From the NCBI GenBank assembly GCA_020633955.1, contig JACKCP010000002.1, positions 62,001 to 126,000 of the forward strand: a DNA stretch of 64,000 nt. Reading direction: 5' to 3'. The translations under genes were made by a program, and so were the position numbers. Origin of the DNA: Desulfobacteraceae bacterium (GTDB lineage Bacteria > Desulfobacterota > Desulfobacteria > Desulfobacterales > JACKCP01). The notes under the pieces were generated by a model. That model had not been told where the DNA came from. It worked only from the letters and a program-made list of their open reading frames with translations, and did no database searches. Positions 1 through 8,612 of the stretch are shown here, piece by piece; within the stretch, counting starts at the first letter, position 1, and every line of letters begins with the position of its first letter.

Positions 1-2
1 AT

Positions 3-3000
3 GATGAACAGATAGTATCAAGAATTCTTGGAGAAGATACCTGGCAGGTTCTTGAAAGACTGAGACTACAGAGAGTGACAGGAAGATCGGCACGTCTTCT
101 GATGAGATTTATCGGAGATATCTTTATTCTAAAGAGAAACCCCTTTGTTTTTCAGGAGCTTGTAGAGTCCTCAAGGAGAAGAAAAGAATACTTCAAAAAA
201 AGTGAGGATGAACTTGCAGTTATTGAATCTGCAGCCTTGAACAATGAAGTTCTGCCTGTTGTGAAAAAATGCAGACAGGTTCTTGAAAATTTTAAAAAAG
301 AAATAAACGAAGTTAAAAAAAAGAGAAAAGAAGTATTAAAAATACTGGGTGAAATTGTTGGAAAGGAAAATGTATATTTTGATCCTTTCACATTAAACAG
401 CCATGCCACAGATGCCACTGACTGGAGAATGTGTCTTCCCTGGGCTGTTGTGCGTCCTTACAGTGAAGAGCAGGTTCCAAAACTTTTAAAAGCAATTGAA
501 GACCTTGAAATGCATGTAATTCCAAGAGGTGCAGGGACAGGTCTTACAGGTGGAGCAGTTCCTTTAAATGAAAACTGCATAATGATTAACACTGAAAAAC
601 TTGCAAGAATTCACGGTATAGAAAAAAGAAAATTCACAGATGATAACGGCAATGAAAAGGAAATGTCGGTATTAAAAGCTGATGCCGGTGTAATCGCTGA
701 TCAGGCAATGAAATTTGCTGAAAAAAACAACCTTGTTTTTGCAACTGATCCAACAAGTTCCTGGGCATGTACTCTTGGAGGAAATATAAGCGAAAATGCA
801 GGGGGAAAAAAGGCTGTATTATGGGGAACATGCATTGATAATGTTCTTGACTTCAAGGTTGCCATGCCCGGAGGTTTTTTTGTTTTTGTTGAAAGAACTG
901 ATCACCGTATGAGGAAAATAATGCCCCAGGACATTGTTACCTTTAAAGTTACAAATCTTTCAACAAATGAGTCAGAAGAAATAAAACTTATTGGAAGTGA
1001 AATAAGAAAACCCGGCCTTTGGAAGGATATTACAAACAAAACTCTTAACGGAGTTCCAGGTCTTCAAAAAGAAGGATGTGACGGCATAATAACTTCCGCA
1101 TCATTTATCCTTTATGAAGACTATAAGTTCAAAACAACATGCTGCCTTGAATTTTTCGGAGAAAGCATGGATGAGGCAAGTATTGTAATATCCGAACTTA
1201 CAAAGCTTTTTGAAGACAGAACAAAAGAAACCCTTATGGCTTTGGAACATTTTGATGACGAGTATATAAAAGCCATAAACTATAAAGTCAAGGCGCCTAA
1301 AAGTGAAATCCCAAAGGCAGTCCTTTTAATAGACATTGTTGGCAATACACAGGAAGAACTTGAAAAGGGCAAGCAGAAACTTTCTGATCTTCTTGCAAAT
1401 TATGAAAACACAGAAATATTTTTTGCAGCTGACAAAAAGGAAGCTGACAAATTCTGGGGAGACAGAAAAAAATTCGGAGCAATTGCTGCTAGAACAAATG
1501 CTTTTAAACTGAATGAAGATATTGTCCTTCCAATTCATGCACTTGCAGATTTTGCAAGATATGTTGATGAATACAACAGAGAAGAAAACAGACACAGCCA
1601 GAAACAGGTGGTAAAAACACTTGCCGGTTATATCAAGACTATACAGACAAAACTTGAAAACAGAGACTGGATGGATTCAAAGTTTCCAGAACTTGAAAAA
1701 ATAGCAGGAGAAACAATTGAAAATCTTGACAAGGCATCAGGAGAAGAGCTTGAACATGAAAAATTCCTTTCTGAATTCATGGAAAAGCTTTTCAATCTCT
1801 TTACCGGTGACCGTGAAATAAGAGATTCAATTGAAAAGGTGAAAAAGGAAACCCGTGACAAGCGCATAATAATTGCAACCCATATGCATGCCGGAGACGG
1901 AAACAACCATGTGAACATCCCTGTTTTTTCAAATGATGTTGAAATGATGGCAAGGGCTCACAAAACAGCCGATGATATTATGGAAAAAACTGTTTCCCTT
2001 GGTGGAGTTGTAAGCGGTGAGCATGGAATAGGCATAACAAAAATCAAGCATATGGATAAAGAAGAAATAAAAAGGCTTGATGAATACAGAAAAAAATCTG
2101 ACCCAAAGGGTATAATGAACCCTGGAAAACTTTCAGATCAGTCAATACACAGAAAAGTATTTACACCGTCTTTCAATCTTCTTGGACTTGAAGCCGCAAT
2201 TTTGCAGTACGGTTCCCTTAAAACCCTTGCTGAAAAAATTTCAACCTGTGTAAGATGCTGCAAATGCAAACCAGTATGCTGTGTGTTTTACCCCCATAAA
2301 AACATGTTTTATCATCCAAGAAATAAAAACCTTGCAATTGCGGCAATAATTGAAGCTATTTTGTATGATGCACAAAGAACCCACACAGGCTCTAAATTTA
2401 ATGTTTTAAGATATCTTGAAGAAATTGCCGATCACTGCACCATATGCCACAAGTGCCAGGCGCCCTGCCCTGTCAATATTGATACAGGTGAGGTTTCCAT
2501 ACTTGAAAGAGAAATTCTTGCAGCACTGAAATACAAGCACACTCCGCTTGGTACAAAGGCTGTCTTGAAATATTTGAAATCAAACAATCAGCCTTTGAAC
2601 AAAATTTTTAAAAGCGCTGTCTTAAGACCGGGTATAAAGGTGCAAAACCTTTCGAAGAAGGGGCTTGACTATATAGAAGCCAAAATGCCTTTAAAAATAA
2701 AAGATTTTGAAGTTGATCCGCTGAATAATGAATTTATAAAAAATACAAAAACTTACCAGGTTCTCAAATCAGCCGCAACTGAACCATCAAGGGAATCAAT
2801 AAGAGATTTTCTGCCCCATTGTATGGATAACCAGGCAGTAATTATAAACCCGCCGCTTGAAACGGAATCAACTGTTTTCTATTTCCCGGGCTGCGGTTCT
2901 GAAAGGCTTTTTGGAACAATATCAATGGCATCTCTTTATATTCTTCTAAAGGCAGGAAAACGGGTTATTCTCCCCCCTCCTTATCTGTGCTGTGGATTTC

Positions 3001-3623
3001 CTGCAAATGTAAATGCAAGAACCCTTGACTTCAGTGCAATAAGCTTAAGAAATACAATTATTTTTAATCAGATGAATGAAATGCTGAAATATCTCAAGTT
3101 TGATGCCTGCACAGTAAGCTGCGGAACATGTATGGAGGCTCTGAGAAAAACCGACATTGAAAAAATATTTGATACAAAGCTTATAGATGTAAGCATCTAT
3201 GTTCTTAAAAATAAGTTCAAGGATCTTAAGCTTCCAAAGGCACTTTACCACAGGCCGTGTCATGACTCCACAGAAGGAAATGCACTGGAAAGCATAAGAA
3301 AAATAAGTGATGAACAAATAATTCTTACTGAATCCTGCTGTTCTGAGGCTGGTACAATGTCAATATCAAGACCTGACATAACAAATGCAATGCTTGCAAA
3401 AAAGAAAAATGAGCTTTTGCACCTTAAAAGTGAATTTACATATGACAGGGATCTAAGAATTTATACAAACTGTCCGTCATGTATTCAGGGTCTTTCCAGA
3501 AACAAAGATACTGGTTTTGAACCATTACATCTTGCAGAAGCTATTGCAGAAAGCCTTGGAGGAAAGGACTGGAAGGAATCATTAAAAAAGATGTGCGAAT
3601 TTGCAGAAACAGTCAATTTTTAA
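3..3623 (+). CDS. DUF3683 / FAD-linked oxidase / Fe-S / CCG fusion dehydrogenase (5' partial)
   Basis: This is a large flavin and iron-sulfur oxidoreductase of the D-lactate/glycolate dehydrogenase type, probably a membrane-associated 2-hydroxyacid dehydrogenase. A GTG at 75 is a possible start, but the frame is open to the left edge. The extra residues (LGEDTWQVLERLR, then TGRSARLL) read like the N-terminal DUF3683 domain, so the gene begins outside the window. Counting from GTG 75, the order is an FAD_binding_4 domain (PRGAGTGLTGG near 150), an FAD-oxidase C domain (HMHAGDGNNH near 602, SGEHGIG near 645), two 4Fe-4S cysteine clusters (CVRCCKCKPVCC near 725; CTICHKCQAPCP near 788) and two CCG-type cysteine regions (PGCGSE near 937; CHDSTEG near 1062). 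Single-chain fusions of this kind are known. The substrate is not determinable from sequence. A terminator follows directly. Confidence 0.9.
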   Translation, partial: DEQIVSRILGEDTWQVLERLRLQRVTGRSARLLMRFIGDIFILKRNPFVFQELVESSRRRKEYFKKSEDELAVIESAALNNEVLPVVKKCRQVLENFKKEINEVKKKRKEVLKILGEIVGKENVYFDPFTLNSHATDATDWRMCLPWAVVRPYSEEQVPKLLKAIEDLEMHVIPRGAGTGLTGGAVPLNENCIMINTEKLARIHGIEKRKFTDDNGNEKEMSVLKADAGVIADQAMKFAEKNNLVFATDPTSSWACTLGGNISENAGGKKAVLWGTCIDNVLDFKVAMPGGFFVFVERTDHRMRKIMPQDIVTFKVTNLSTNESEEIKLIGSEIRKPGLWKDITNKTLNGVPGLQKEGCDGIITSASFILYEDYKFKTTCCLEFFGESMDEASIVISELTKLFEDRTKETLMALEHFDDEYIKAINYKVKAPKSEIPKAVLLIDIVGNTQEELEKGKQKLSDLLANYENTEIFFAADKKEADKFWGDRKKFGAIAARTNAFKLNEDIVLPIHALADFARYVDEYNREENRHSQKQVVKTLAGYIKTIQTKLENRDWMDSKFPELEKIAGETIENLDKASGEELEHEKFLSEFMEKLFNLFTGDREIRDSIEKVKKETRDKRIIIATHMHAGDGNNHVNIPVFSNDVEMMARAHKTADDIMEKTVSLGGVVSGEHGIGITKIKHMDKEEIKRLDEYRKKSDPKGIMNPGKLSDQSIHRKVFTPSFNLLGLEAAILQYGSLKTLAEKISTCVRCCKCKPVCCVFYPHKNMFYHPRNKNLAIAAIIEAILYDAQRTHTGSKFNVLRYLEEIADHCTICHKCQAPCPVNIDTGEVSILEREILAALKYKHTPLGTKAVLKYLKSNNQPLNKIFKSAVLRPGIKVQNLSKKGLDYIEAKMPLKIKDFEVDPLNNEFIKNTKTYQVLKSAATEPSRESIRDFLPHCMDNQAVIINPPLETESTVFYFPGCGSERLFGTISMASLYILLKAGKRVILPPPYLCCGFPANVNARTLDFSAISLRNTIIFNQMNEMLKYLKFDACTVSCGTCMEALRKTDIEKIFDTKLIDVSIYVLKNKFKDLKLPKALYHRPCHDSTEGNALESIRKISDEQIILTESCCSEAGTMSISRPDITNAMLAKKKNELLHLKSEFTYDRDLRIYTNCPSCIQGLSRNKDTGFEPLHLAEAIAESLGGKDWKESLKKMCEFAETVNF

Positions 3624-3638
3624 TCTGAAATAATTTTT

Positions 3639-3667
3639 AGGCAGCACAGTTTTAAAAGTGCTGCCTG
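3639..3667 (+). terminator. Rho-independent-like terminator
   Basis: A perfect 9-bp stem, AGGCAGCAC / GTGCTGCCT, with an 11-nt loop is followed by a T-rich stretch. It starts 16 nt after the stop codon of the dehydrogenase gene. Confidence 0.8.
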
Positions 3668-3763
3668 ATTTATTTATAAAAATAACAATCTGAAAACACT
3701 TATTTTTTTAAAAATCAGATTTTAAATTTACTTTATTACTCCGAAAATCATTCCAATATCTTA

Positions 3764-3792
3764 TTGACACCAGAGAAGTAAATCTTTAACTT
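3764..3792 (+). promoter_or_regulatory. Candidate sigma-70 promoter for the small-lipoprotein operon
   Basis: A consensus TTGACA at 3764-3769 is separated by 17 nt from TAACTT at 3787-3792, about 40 nt before the ATG at 3833. It lies downstream of the terminator of the preceding gene, so it would start an independent transcript. Confidence 0.55.
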
Positions 3793-3832
3793 TGAACTGT
3801 TTTATTTTCTCAACTTAAATAACGAGTCTGCC

Positions 3833-4189
3833 ATGAAAACCAAAAATCTTTTACTTTTTTTTATTTTTTTCCCCTTAGTTTTTCAGTCATGTTTAAAAGA
3901 AAAAGAGGATAATACAACGCCCTTTGCCACTTCATTCTCCATAAACCAGAGACTTAAGGACTCAAATAATATTTCTTTTGATTTGAAAGTCTATTTTGAC
4001 TCTGAGGTACAGCTTAAACATGCACTGGATCACCAGGAAAACTTTTTTCATGCTTCCCAGATAACGATGCAGAAATACTATCTTAGTGACCTGCAGGGGA
4101 ATAAACTTAAAATTCTTATGAACGATATTCTACACCAGGTATTCAGGGGACATGCTGTATATTTTGAAATTTTAAATCTTAAACAGTGA
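3833..4189 (+). CDS. small hypothetical lipoprotein (paralogue of next gene)
   Basis: A 118-residue protein with a hydrophobic N-terminus ending in a lipobox-like FQSC at about residues 17-20, so it is probably a lipidated envelope protein. I do not recognise a domain. The C-terminal half shares a spacing pattern with the next gene product: a beta-like strand ending in YF, an AL, then F-HA, a KI-L segment and a final V-EI strand. The two are therefore probably diverged duplicates. The layout is weakly reminiscent of FliL-type domains, but that is not supported by any firm motif. It is the first gene of a compact three-gene operon. Confidence 0.75.
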   Translation: MKTKNLLLFFIFFPLVFQSCLKEKEDNTTPFATSFSINQRLKDSNNISFDLKVYFDSEVQLKHALDHQENFFHASQITMQKYYLSDLQGNKLKILMNDILHQVFRGHAVYFEILNLKQ

Positions 4190-4204
4190 TAAAAAAGGTA
4201 TAAT

Positions 4205-4555
4205 ATGAAAAAAATTCTTTCCAGCGGCCTGCTTATTTCTCTTCTAATCTGTGTTTTATTATCAGGATGTTCAAGAGGATACAAAACCCAATTAATGAGA
4301 TATGATGCTATTCTTGACAGCGGTGAATTCATTGAAATTACATTTTATTTTTACTTTACCGACAAAAAGGCATCTGAAAAGGCACTGGAAAGAAATGACA
4401 AGTTTATTCATGCACTTAACCTTATGTTCAATTCATATAAAAAGCCTCTTCTTACAGAACCCAAGATAAACAATATTTTAAAAAAATGCGGAAATATGGT
4501 ATTTGACAACTCGGTGGTTGAAGTTGAAATAAAATCAATTAAATACAGGAACTGA
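4205..4555 (+). CDS. small hypothetical lipoprotein
   Basis: A 116-residue protein with a classic lipoprotein signal (LLSGC, cysteine near residue 22). The mature part contains EITFYFYF, then F-HALNLMF, a KINNIL segment and a terminal VEVEIKSI strand. This is the same order of elements as in the upstream lipoprotein. The function is unknown. The start lies 15 nt after the upstream stop, and the next gene begins 1 nt after this stop, so the three are co-transcribed. Confidence 0.8.
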   Translation: MKKILSSGLLISLLICVLLSGCSRGYKTQLMRYDAILDSGEFIEITFYFYFTDKKASEKALERNDKFIHALNLMFNSYKKPLLTEPKINNILKKCGNMVFDNSVVEVEIKSIKYRN

Positions 4556-4556
4556 A

Positions 4557-4754
4557 ATGTCAGATAAAAAAAACAAAAAGCAAAAAAGCAAGTCTGAAGA
4601 GTTAAAGGAAAGAAAAGAAGCTCTTCAGGCTCTTCCAAAAACAATAAGAGAAAAACTATCAGAGGAGGAAGTAAATATTTTCCTTCACAAGGAGGTATGG
4701 CCGGAATCTCTCTTCGAAAAACTTTCAGATTTTATTTTCCCGCCTGAAAAATAA
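4557..4754 (+). CDS. small charged cytoplasmic protein, unknown function
   Basis: A 65-residue protein. Its N-terminal third is almost all lysine, glutamate and serine, followed by a short helical region (ALPKTIREKLSEEEVNIFL) and a tryptophan-containing tail. There is no signal peptide or membrane segment. The near-zero spacing to the upstream lipoprotein gene supports it being a real gene. No family recognised. Confidence 0.6.
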   Translation: MSDKKNKKQKSKSEELKERKEALQALPKTIREKLSEEEVNIFLHKEVWPESLFEKLSDFIFPPEK

Positions 4755-4758
4755 AAGT

Positions 4759-4792
4759 TTGCCGGAGCTGAATATATAAAAAGTTCCGGCAA
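4759..4792. terminator. Bidirectional hairpin terminator between convergent genes
   Basis: TTGCCGGAGCT and AGTTCCGGCAA form an 11-bp stem with one G-T pair and a 12-nt loop. It starts 5 nt after the last gene of the lipoprotein operon and lies before the 3' end of the opposing aldolase gene, so it can serve both strands. Confidence 0.7.
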
Positions 4793-4835
4793 TGTTTGCA
4801 AAATTTATTTTAAATAATTGATCAACCCCACAAAT

Positions 4836-5492
4836 TTATTTATCCCACAAGTTTTTTTTACTTCCAAGATAGGAGTCTATTCGTTCAACTGCATCTGCGA
4901 TTTCATTTTCATCCAGTTCAAAAGGCTTACCGCATGATAGTGAAATAACATAAACCTTTGAAACAAATTCAATGTATAAGGCGGTAGAATATGCCTGATA
5001 CAGAGTTTTTCCAACGGAGACAAGCCCGTGATTTGCCATAAAAACAGCATTGGAATCTGAAATAACAGAGCATATTTCGTCTGCAAGTTCCTTTGTTCCA
5101 AACCCTGCGTAACCAGCCACAGGAACTTTTTTTCCTGCAGATGCAACAAGGTAATGAACTGGAGGAAGCTCTTTTTTAAGACATCCAAGAACGCAGGCAT
5201 AGGTGCTGTGGGTATGAACTATGCTTTTTACATCAGGTCTTGTTTTATAAATTTTTGAATGGAATTCCCTTTCAGAAGAAGGACGTTTTCCAATCCCAAG
5301 AAAATTTCCATCTTCATCAAGCTCAGATATGTATTCAGGAATAAGTTCGCTGTAGTCTATTCCACTTGGTGTAATATAAATCCTGTTTTCATTTTTGACG
5401 CTGATATTACCGCCGGTTCCGGAAGTAAGACCGTCTTTTTCCATTTTAAGGCAATATTTAATTATTTGCTCCGAAATATGTTTTTTATTCAT
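4836..5492 (-). CDS. class II aldolase (L-fuculose-phosphate aldolase-like)
   Basis: A 218-residue zinc-dependent class II aldolase/adducin-fold protein of normal family length. The zinc-site residues are all present: Glu74 in SSEREFH, His93 and His95 in HTH, and His155 in NHG. TSGTGGNIS near residue 23 is the usual phosphate-binding loop. Family members cleave fuculose-1-phosphate or related sugar phosphates to dihydroxyacetone phosphate and an aldehyde. Its ATG overlaps the cobD stop by 4 nt, which suggests translational coupling. That pairing raises the possibility that the real substrate relates to amino-alcohol or threonine-phosphate metabolism. The substrate is inferred only. Confidence 0.85.
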   Translation of the reverse strand: MNKKHISEQIIKYCLKMEKDGLTSGTGGNISVKNENRIYITPSGIDYSELIPEYISELDEDGNFLGIGKRPSSEREFHSKIYKTRPDVKSIVHTHSTYACVLGCLKKELPPVHYLVASAGKKVPVAGYAGFGTKELADEICSVISDSNAVFMANHGLVSVGKTLYQAYSTALYIEFVSKVYVISLSCGKPFELDENEIADAVERIDSYLGSKKNLWDK

Positions 5493-6574
5493 TTTATCAA
5501 GTCTGAGTATTTTATTAAATTTTCTTTTAATTCAATATTTTCTTCATGGGTTTTAAATGAAAAACGGATATAATCAGTTCCAAGACCCATGATATTTGAA
5601 CAGTCCCTTATCACAATATCTTTTTCAAGCAGAAAACTAAAAATACTTCCAGAGTCTGATTTCATATTTTTAATTCTTGCAAGAGTATAAATATTGTTCT
5701 GATTAATGAATTCAAAATATTTACTTAGGATTGAATCATTAATAAAATAATTTTTTTCATCTTCAATAAAACGCCAGGTTTCATTTAAAAACTTTAATGT
5801 AAGCCCCATATTAGAGTTGAGGAAGGAACACACACCTGCAGCAACCGAATTTACCTTCCATGGCAGATCATAAATTTCAGGCCTTGCAGATGATGGTAAG
5901 ATCATAAACCCAAGCCTTAATCCCGGGAGGGTAAAAATTTTTGAAAAGGACAAAAGCACATATAGATTATCAATATCTTCAGCAGCAAAACTAGTCTTAA
6001 AAAAATCCTTTTCAAACGGAAGGTAAGTTTCATCAATTACAAAAAAAGTTTGAGGATTTTTTTTTATCAGATCAATAAGGATATTTTTACTTAGAATTGT
6101 TCCTGTTGGATTATTTGGATTGCAGATAAAAACCAGAGAATAATTTTTAATTTTTTTTTCCAGAAGCCCAATATTTGAATCAAAACAGTTATTTTCATTA
6201 AAAAAAATATAATCAGATTCAATATTTCTTATTTTACATGCTTTTTCATAATCCGAATAAGTTGGCCCGCAAATAAGTACCCTTTCAGGCTTCAGGGTTT
6301 CTGGAAGTCTGTGAATAAATTCAGTGGTTCCGCTTCCTGGAACAATTCTTTTTTTATCGATATTAATAAGGTTGGCAATAAAAGACTTAACCTGACTGGA
6401 ATCATACTCGGGCAAAAGAACAAGCTCTTTAATATTTTCATTCAGAAAATCAAGAAGCCCCATGGGAGGTCCTAGAGGATTTATGTTTGAACTGAAATCC
6501 TTAAGTTCAGAAATTTTTTTTCCTGAATATGCAGAAAGCTCCTTTAAGTTACCGCCATGAATCAGAACACTCAT
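5489..6574 (-). CDS. cobD: L-threonine-O-3-phosphate decarboxylase-like aminotransferase
   Basis: A PLP-dependent class I/II aminotransferase-fold enzyme. The N-terminal HGGN and DFSSNINPLGPP signature is typical of CobD, which decarboxylates threonine phosphate to (R)-1-amino-2-propanol phosphate for the cobalamin nucleotide loop. CNPNNPTG (near 153), DETY (near 183) and the PLP lysine in SFSK (near 212) are intact. I chose the ATG at 6574 over a GTG two codons upstream because a GGGAGGG ribosome site sits just before it. No other cobalamin gene is in the window. A histidinol-phosphate aminotransferase role is the alternative. Confidence 0.8.
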   Translation of the reverse strand: MSVLIHGGNLKELSAYSGKKISELKDFSSNINPLGPPMGLLDFLNENIKELVLLPEYDSSQVKSFIANLINIDKKRIVPGSGTTEFIHRLPETLKPERVLICGPTYSDYEKACKIRNIESDYIFFNENNCFDSNIGLLEKKIKNYSLVFICNPNNPTGTILSKNILIDLIKKNPQTFFVIDETYLPFEKDFFKTSFAAEDIDNLYVLLSFSKIFTLPGLRLGFMILPSSARPEIYDLPWKVNSVAAGVCSFLNSNMGLTLKFLNETWRFIEDEKNYFINDSILSKYFEFINQNNIYTLARIKNMKSDSGSIFSFLLEKDIVIRDCSNIMGLGTDYIRFSFKTHEENIELKENLIKYSDLIK

Positions 6575-6677
6575 TTTCACCCTCCCTTTTTAACCAGCAT
6601 AAATCCAAATATTACTTTAACTGATAAAAAAATTCCAGCTTTAGGACAAGCACTATTTATAACCAGATTTTTTATTC

Positions 6678-6815
6678 AGTTACTGAACGAAACGGTCTTT
6701 TTTGTACATTTCTGCGTCAGATTCAAAATTCATCCTCAAAATACTTAATGTATTCCTGGGGTTGAATTTTTCATCTTCCTTGAATGAAACAAAATTCTCG
6801 TTTTCGGCCAATCAC
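6678..6815 (+). repeat. dispersed hairpin repeat R1, copy A
   Basis: One of three related intergenic sequences of about 140 bp (others at 29241-29378 and 48526-48665). Shared blocks include CTGAACG near the left end, GCGTCAGAT, CCTCAAAATA, TTTTTCATCTT, AATGAAACAAAATT and TTTCGGC. The arm at 6721-6744 pairs with 6750-6774. The second arm can instead pair with the ATGAAACAAAATTC block, giving two mutually exclusive hairpins. It lies between two minus-strand genes. Short reading frames across it are not credible genes. Confidence 0.7.
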
Positions 6816-6834
6816 TATTCAGGAAAGAAAAAAA

Positions 6835-7476
6835 TTAAAGACCTTTCAACACAGCAAAAAAATGAAATGTACTTCCAGCTAAAACAAACAGATGCCAGAT
6901 TCCATGATTGAACTTCAGCCTTTCCCAAGCAAAGAAAATAACTCCTGCTGTGTAAATTAACCCGCCAAGAACCAGGTATACAAGTGCCTCAGTAGTTAAA
7001 GCCTCAATAATTCTATTCATGGCAAAAACACATATCCAGCCCATAGCTATATAAATTGCTGATGAAATTTTTGAAATCTTTGAGATACAGGTAAACTTCA
7101 AAATTATTCCGGCAACAGCCATTGTCCAGACAACAGAAAATAAAATCCAGCCAGCCGTTCCTTTAATCATTACAAGACTAAAGGGAGTATAGGTTCCTGC
7201 TATCAAAACATAAATGGCACTATGATCCATTTTTTTAAAAAAATACTTTATTTTTGGACTTGAAAAACTGTGATAAAGAGTTGAAGACAGATATAAAACA
7301 ATCAAAGATGCTCCAAAAATACTGCAGCTTACAACATGCCAAGCATTTCCGTAAATTGAAGAATATACAACAAGAACCACAAGACCAGCAATGCTGAGTA
7401 AAGTCCCTAATCCGTGTGTCAGAGAATTAAAGATTTCTTCTCCGTGTGAATATTCGCAGCAAAATTTTTCTTCCAT
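6835..7476 (-). CDS. hemolysin III family (PAQR-like) membrane protein
   Basis: A 213-residue seven-helix membrane protein of the HlyIII/YqfA family, related to eukaryotic adiponectin receptors. It carries the conserved N-terminal SLTHGLG, the SSTLYHSF motif near residue 65 and the C-terminal HGIWHLFVLAGSTFHF. The histidines in these three motifs form the predicted metal site. A GAGGAA ribosome site precedes the ATG. Bacterial members influence membrane homeostasis, and the hemolysin name is historical. It is transcribed alone. Confidence 0.9.
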   Translation of the reverse strand: MEEKFCCEYSHGEEIFNSLTHGLGTLLSIAGLVVLVVYSSIYGNAWHVVSCSIFGASLIVLYLSSTLYHSFSSPKIKYFFKKMDHSAIYVLIAGTYTPFSLVMIKGTAGWILFSVVWTMAVAGIILKFTCISKISKISSAIYIAMGWICVFAMNRIIEALTTEALVYLVLGGLIYTAGVIFFAWERLKFNHGIWHLFVLAGSTFHFFAVLKGL

Positions 7477-7645
7477 AGATTCCTCATTTAATTTGATTGA
7501 ATTTATGAAATTATTACCACAAATATAAACAATGATTGGTAAATCTTTTGTAAAATCTTAATATTTAAGATAATTGCAGATTTTATTTCTATTTACTTCA
7601 GCCAGGTTTGAACTCTCTAAATGAAAATATAATTTAACTTTTTTT

Positions 7646-7812
7646 GTAACTACTCAGCTGAAAACTGAAAAAGAGCCAGTATGCTGGCGGATGATCTATT
7701 TTTTTCCGAGCCAGCTTCAGAATATTGTTTTTTATCTGCTGACTGGAAGCTTAAGTGATAATGATGGTCAGAAAAAATACAGCAGCCCTTTGATATTAAA
7801 CTGAACAGTTAC
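7646..7812. mobile_element. MITE of IS66-like type, copy A (167 bp)
   Basis: A non-coding element whose ends are GTAACTACTCAG and CTGAACAGTTAC (imperfect inverted repeats). It is flanked by 8-bp direct repeats CTTTTTTT and CTTTTTTA. The interior shares GGTCAGAAAAAATACAGCAGCC with the copies at 13138 and 48758. It sits in the 365-nt gap between the hemolysin III gene and the next minus-strand gene. Nothing else was recognised in that gap. Confidence 0.75.
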
Positions 7813-7841
7813 CTTTTTTATTCAGTCAACCACAGATTAAT

Positions 7842-8525
7842 TCATAATTTTTTTCTAATTATTTGCATTATTATAATTATATACTTACTTAATTTTCTTT
7901 TCAGCTCTCCGATTTCCGGAACAAATTCCCTTGAAAAATCAAAGCATTTAAAAATCAGAAGAGAAACAGGAAAAATATAAACAGTAAAACCTTTTTTCAA
8001 AGAATAAAGATCATTGCCATTTGTAAATATCCATGCTGCGCCAAAAGTGACAGGCAATACAAAAATAACAAGTTTACCGATCAGGCCTCTTGAATAGTAT
8101 AAATACCTTGAAATATGAAAAAAATTTAACAATGCCGATACAGCTAACAATAAAATCAAGGCGTTAAATGAAATCTCAAAAGGCTTAAGCAACAAATCTC
8201 CGGCAAGTAAATTTTCAAAATATAAATACATTTCATAAAACTTTTTCTTATATTCCTGACCAACAGGAGTTGCAACATACACTGACCAGAAAATATTAAA
8301 ACAATTGAGTACCAATAGATAAAATATTGACACTACAATATATAAGAGCAGCAGCTCTGAAATTTTGCCTGCAAATTTCTTAAACTCCCTCTCAATTACT
8401 TTTAAAGGTATTACTTTTAAAATTTCATGATATTTTGGCATTGAAATAAACATTTTATTAAAGTTTGATTGTTTGCTTTGCTTTATATGAAATAAACTGA
8501 AAAATAAATATTTTTTTAAAAACAA
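7842..8525 (-). CDS. multi-helix membrane protein, unknown function
   Basis: The product has up to 227 residues with four or five hydrophobic segments (around 57-80, 115-137, 150-165 and 175-192) and basic termini, so it is an inner-membrane protein. The longest frame starts at a TTG without a clear ribosome site. Starts at internal ATG codons (MFISMPKY) are equally possible, so the N-terminus is uncertain. No domain recognised. It is divergent from the potassium transporter gene, with an 87-nt shared upstream region. Confidence 0.6.
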   Translation of the reverse strand: MFLKKYLFFSLFHIKQSKQSNFNKMFISMPKYHEILKVIPLKVIEREFKKFAGKISELLLLYIVVSIFYLLVLNCFNIFWSVYVATPVGQEYKKKFYEMYLYFENLLAGDLLLKPFEISFNALILLLAVSALLNFFHISRYLYYSRGLIGKLVIFVLPVTFGAAWIFTNGNDLYSLKKGFTVYIFPVSLLIFKCFDFSREFVPEIGELKRKLSKYIIIIMQIIRKKL

Positions 8526-8612
8526 TTATTGTTTCTTTTTTTACGTTAAATAAAAAACTGGCGGGCTTTACACTTATGATATAAAAAATAAAAAAAATGG
8601 AGATACAATAAA

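Noticed and set aside
4205..4555. FliL-like flagellar protein
   Set aside because: Only the general strand-helix order is reminiscent, and there is no flagellar context or diagnostic motif.
6557..6911. Two short plus-strand reading frames across the R1 repeat
   Set aside because: They cover repeat sequence and the ends of opposing genes, lack ribosome sites and have no domain-like composition.
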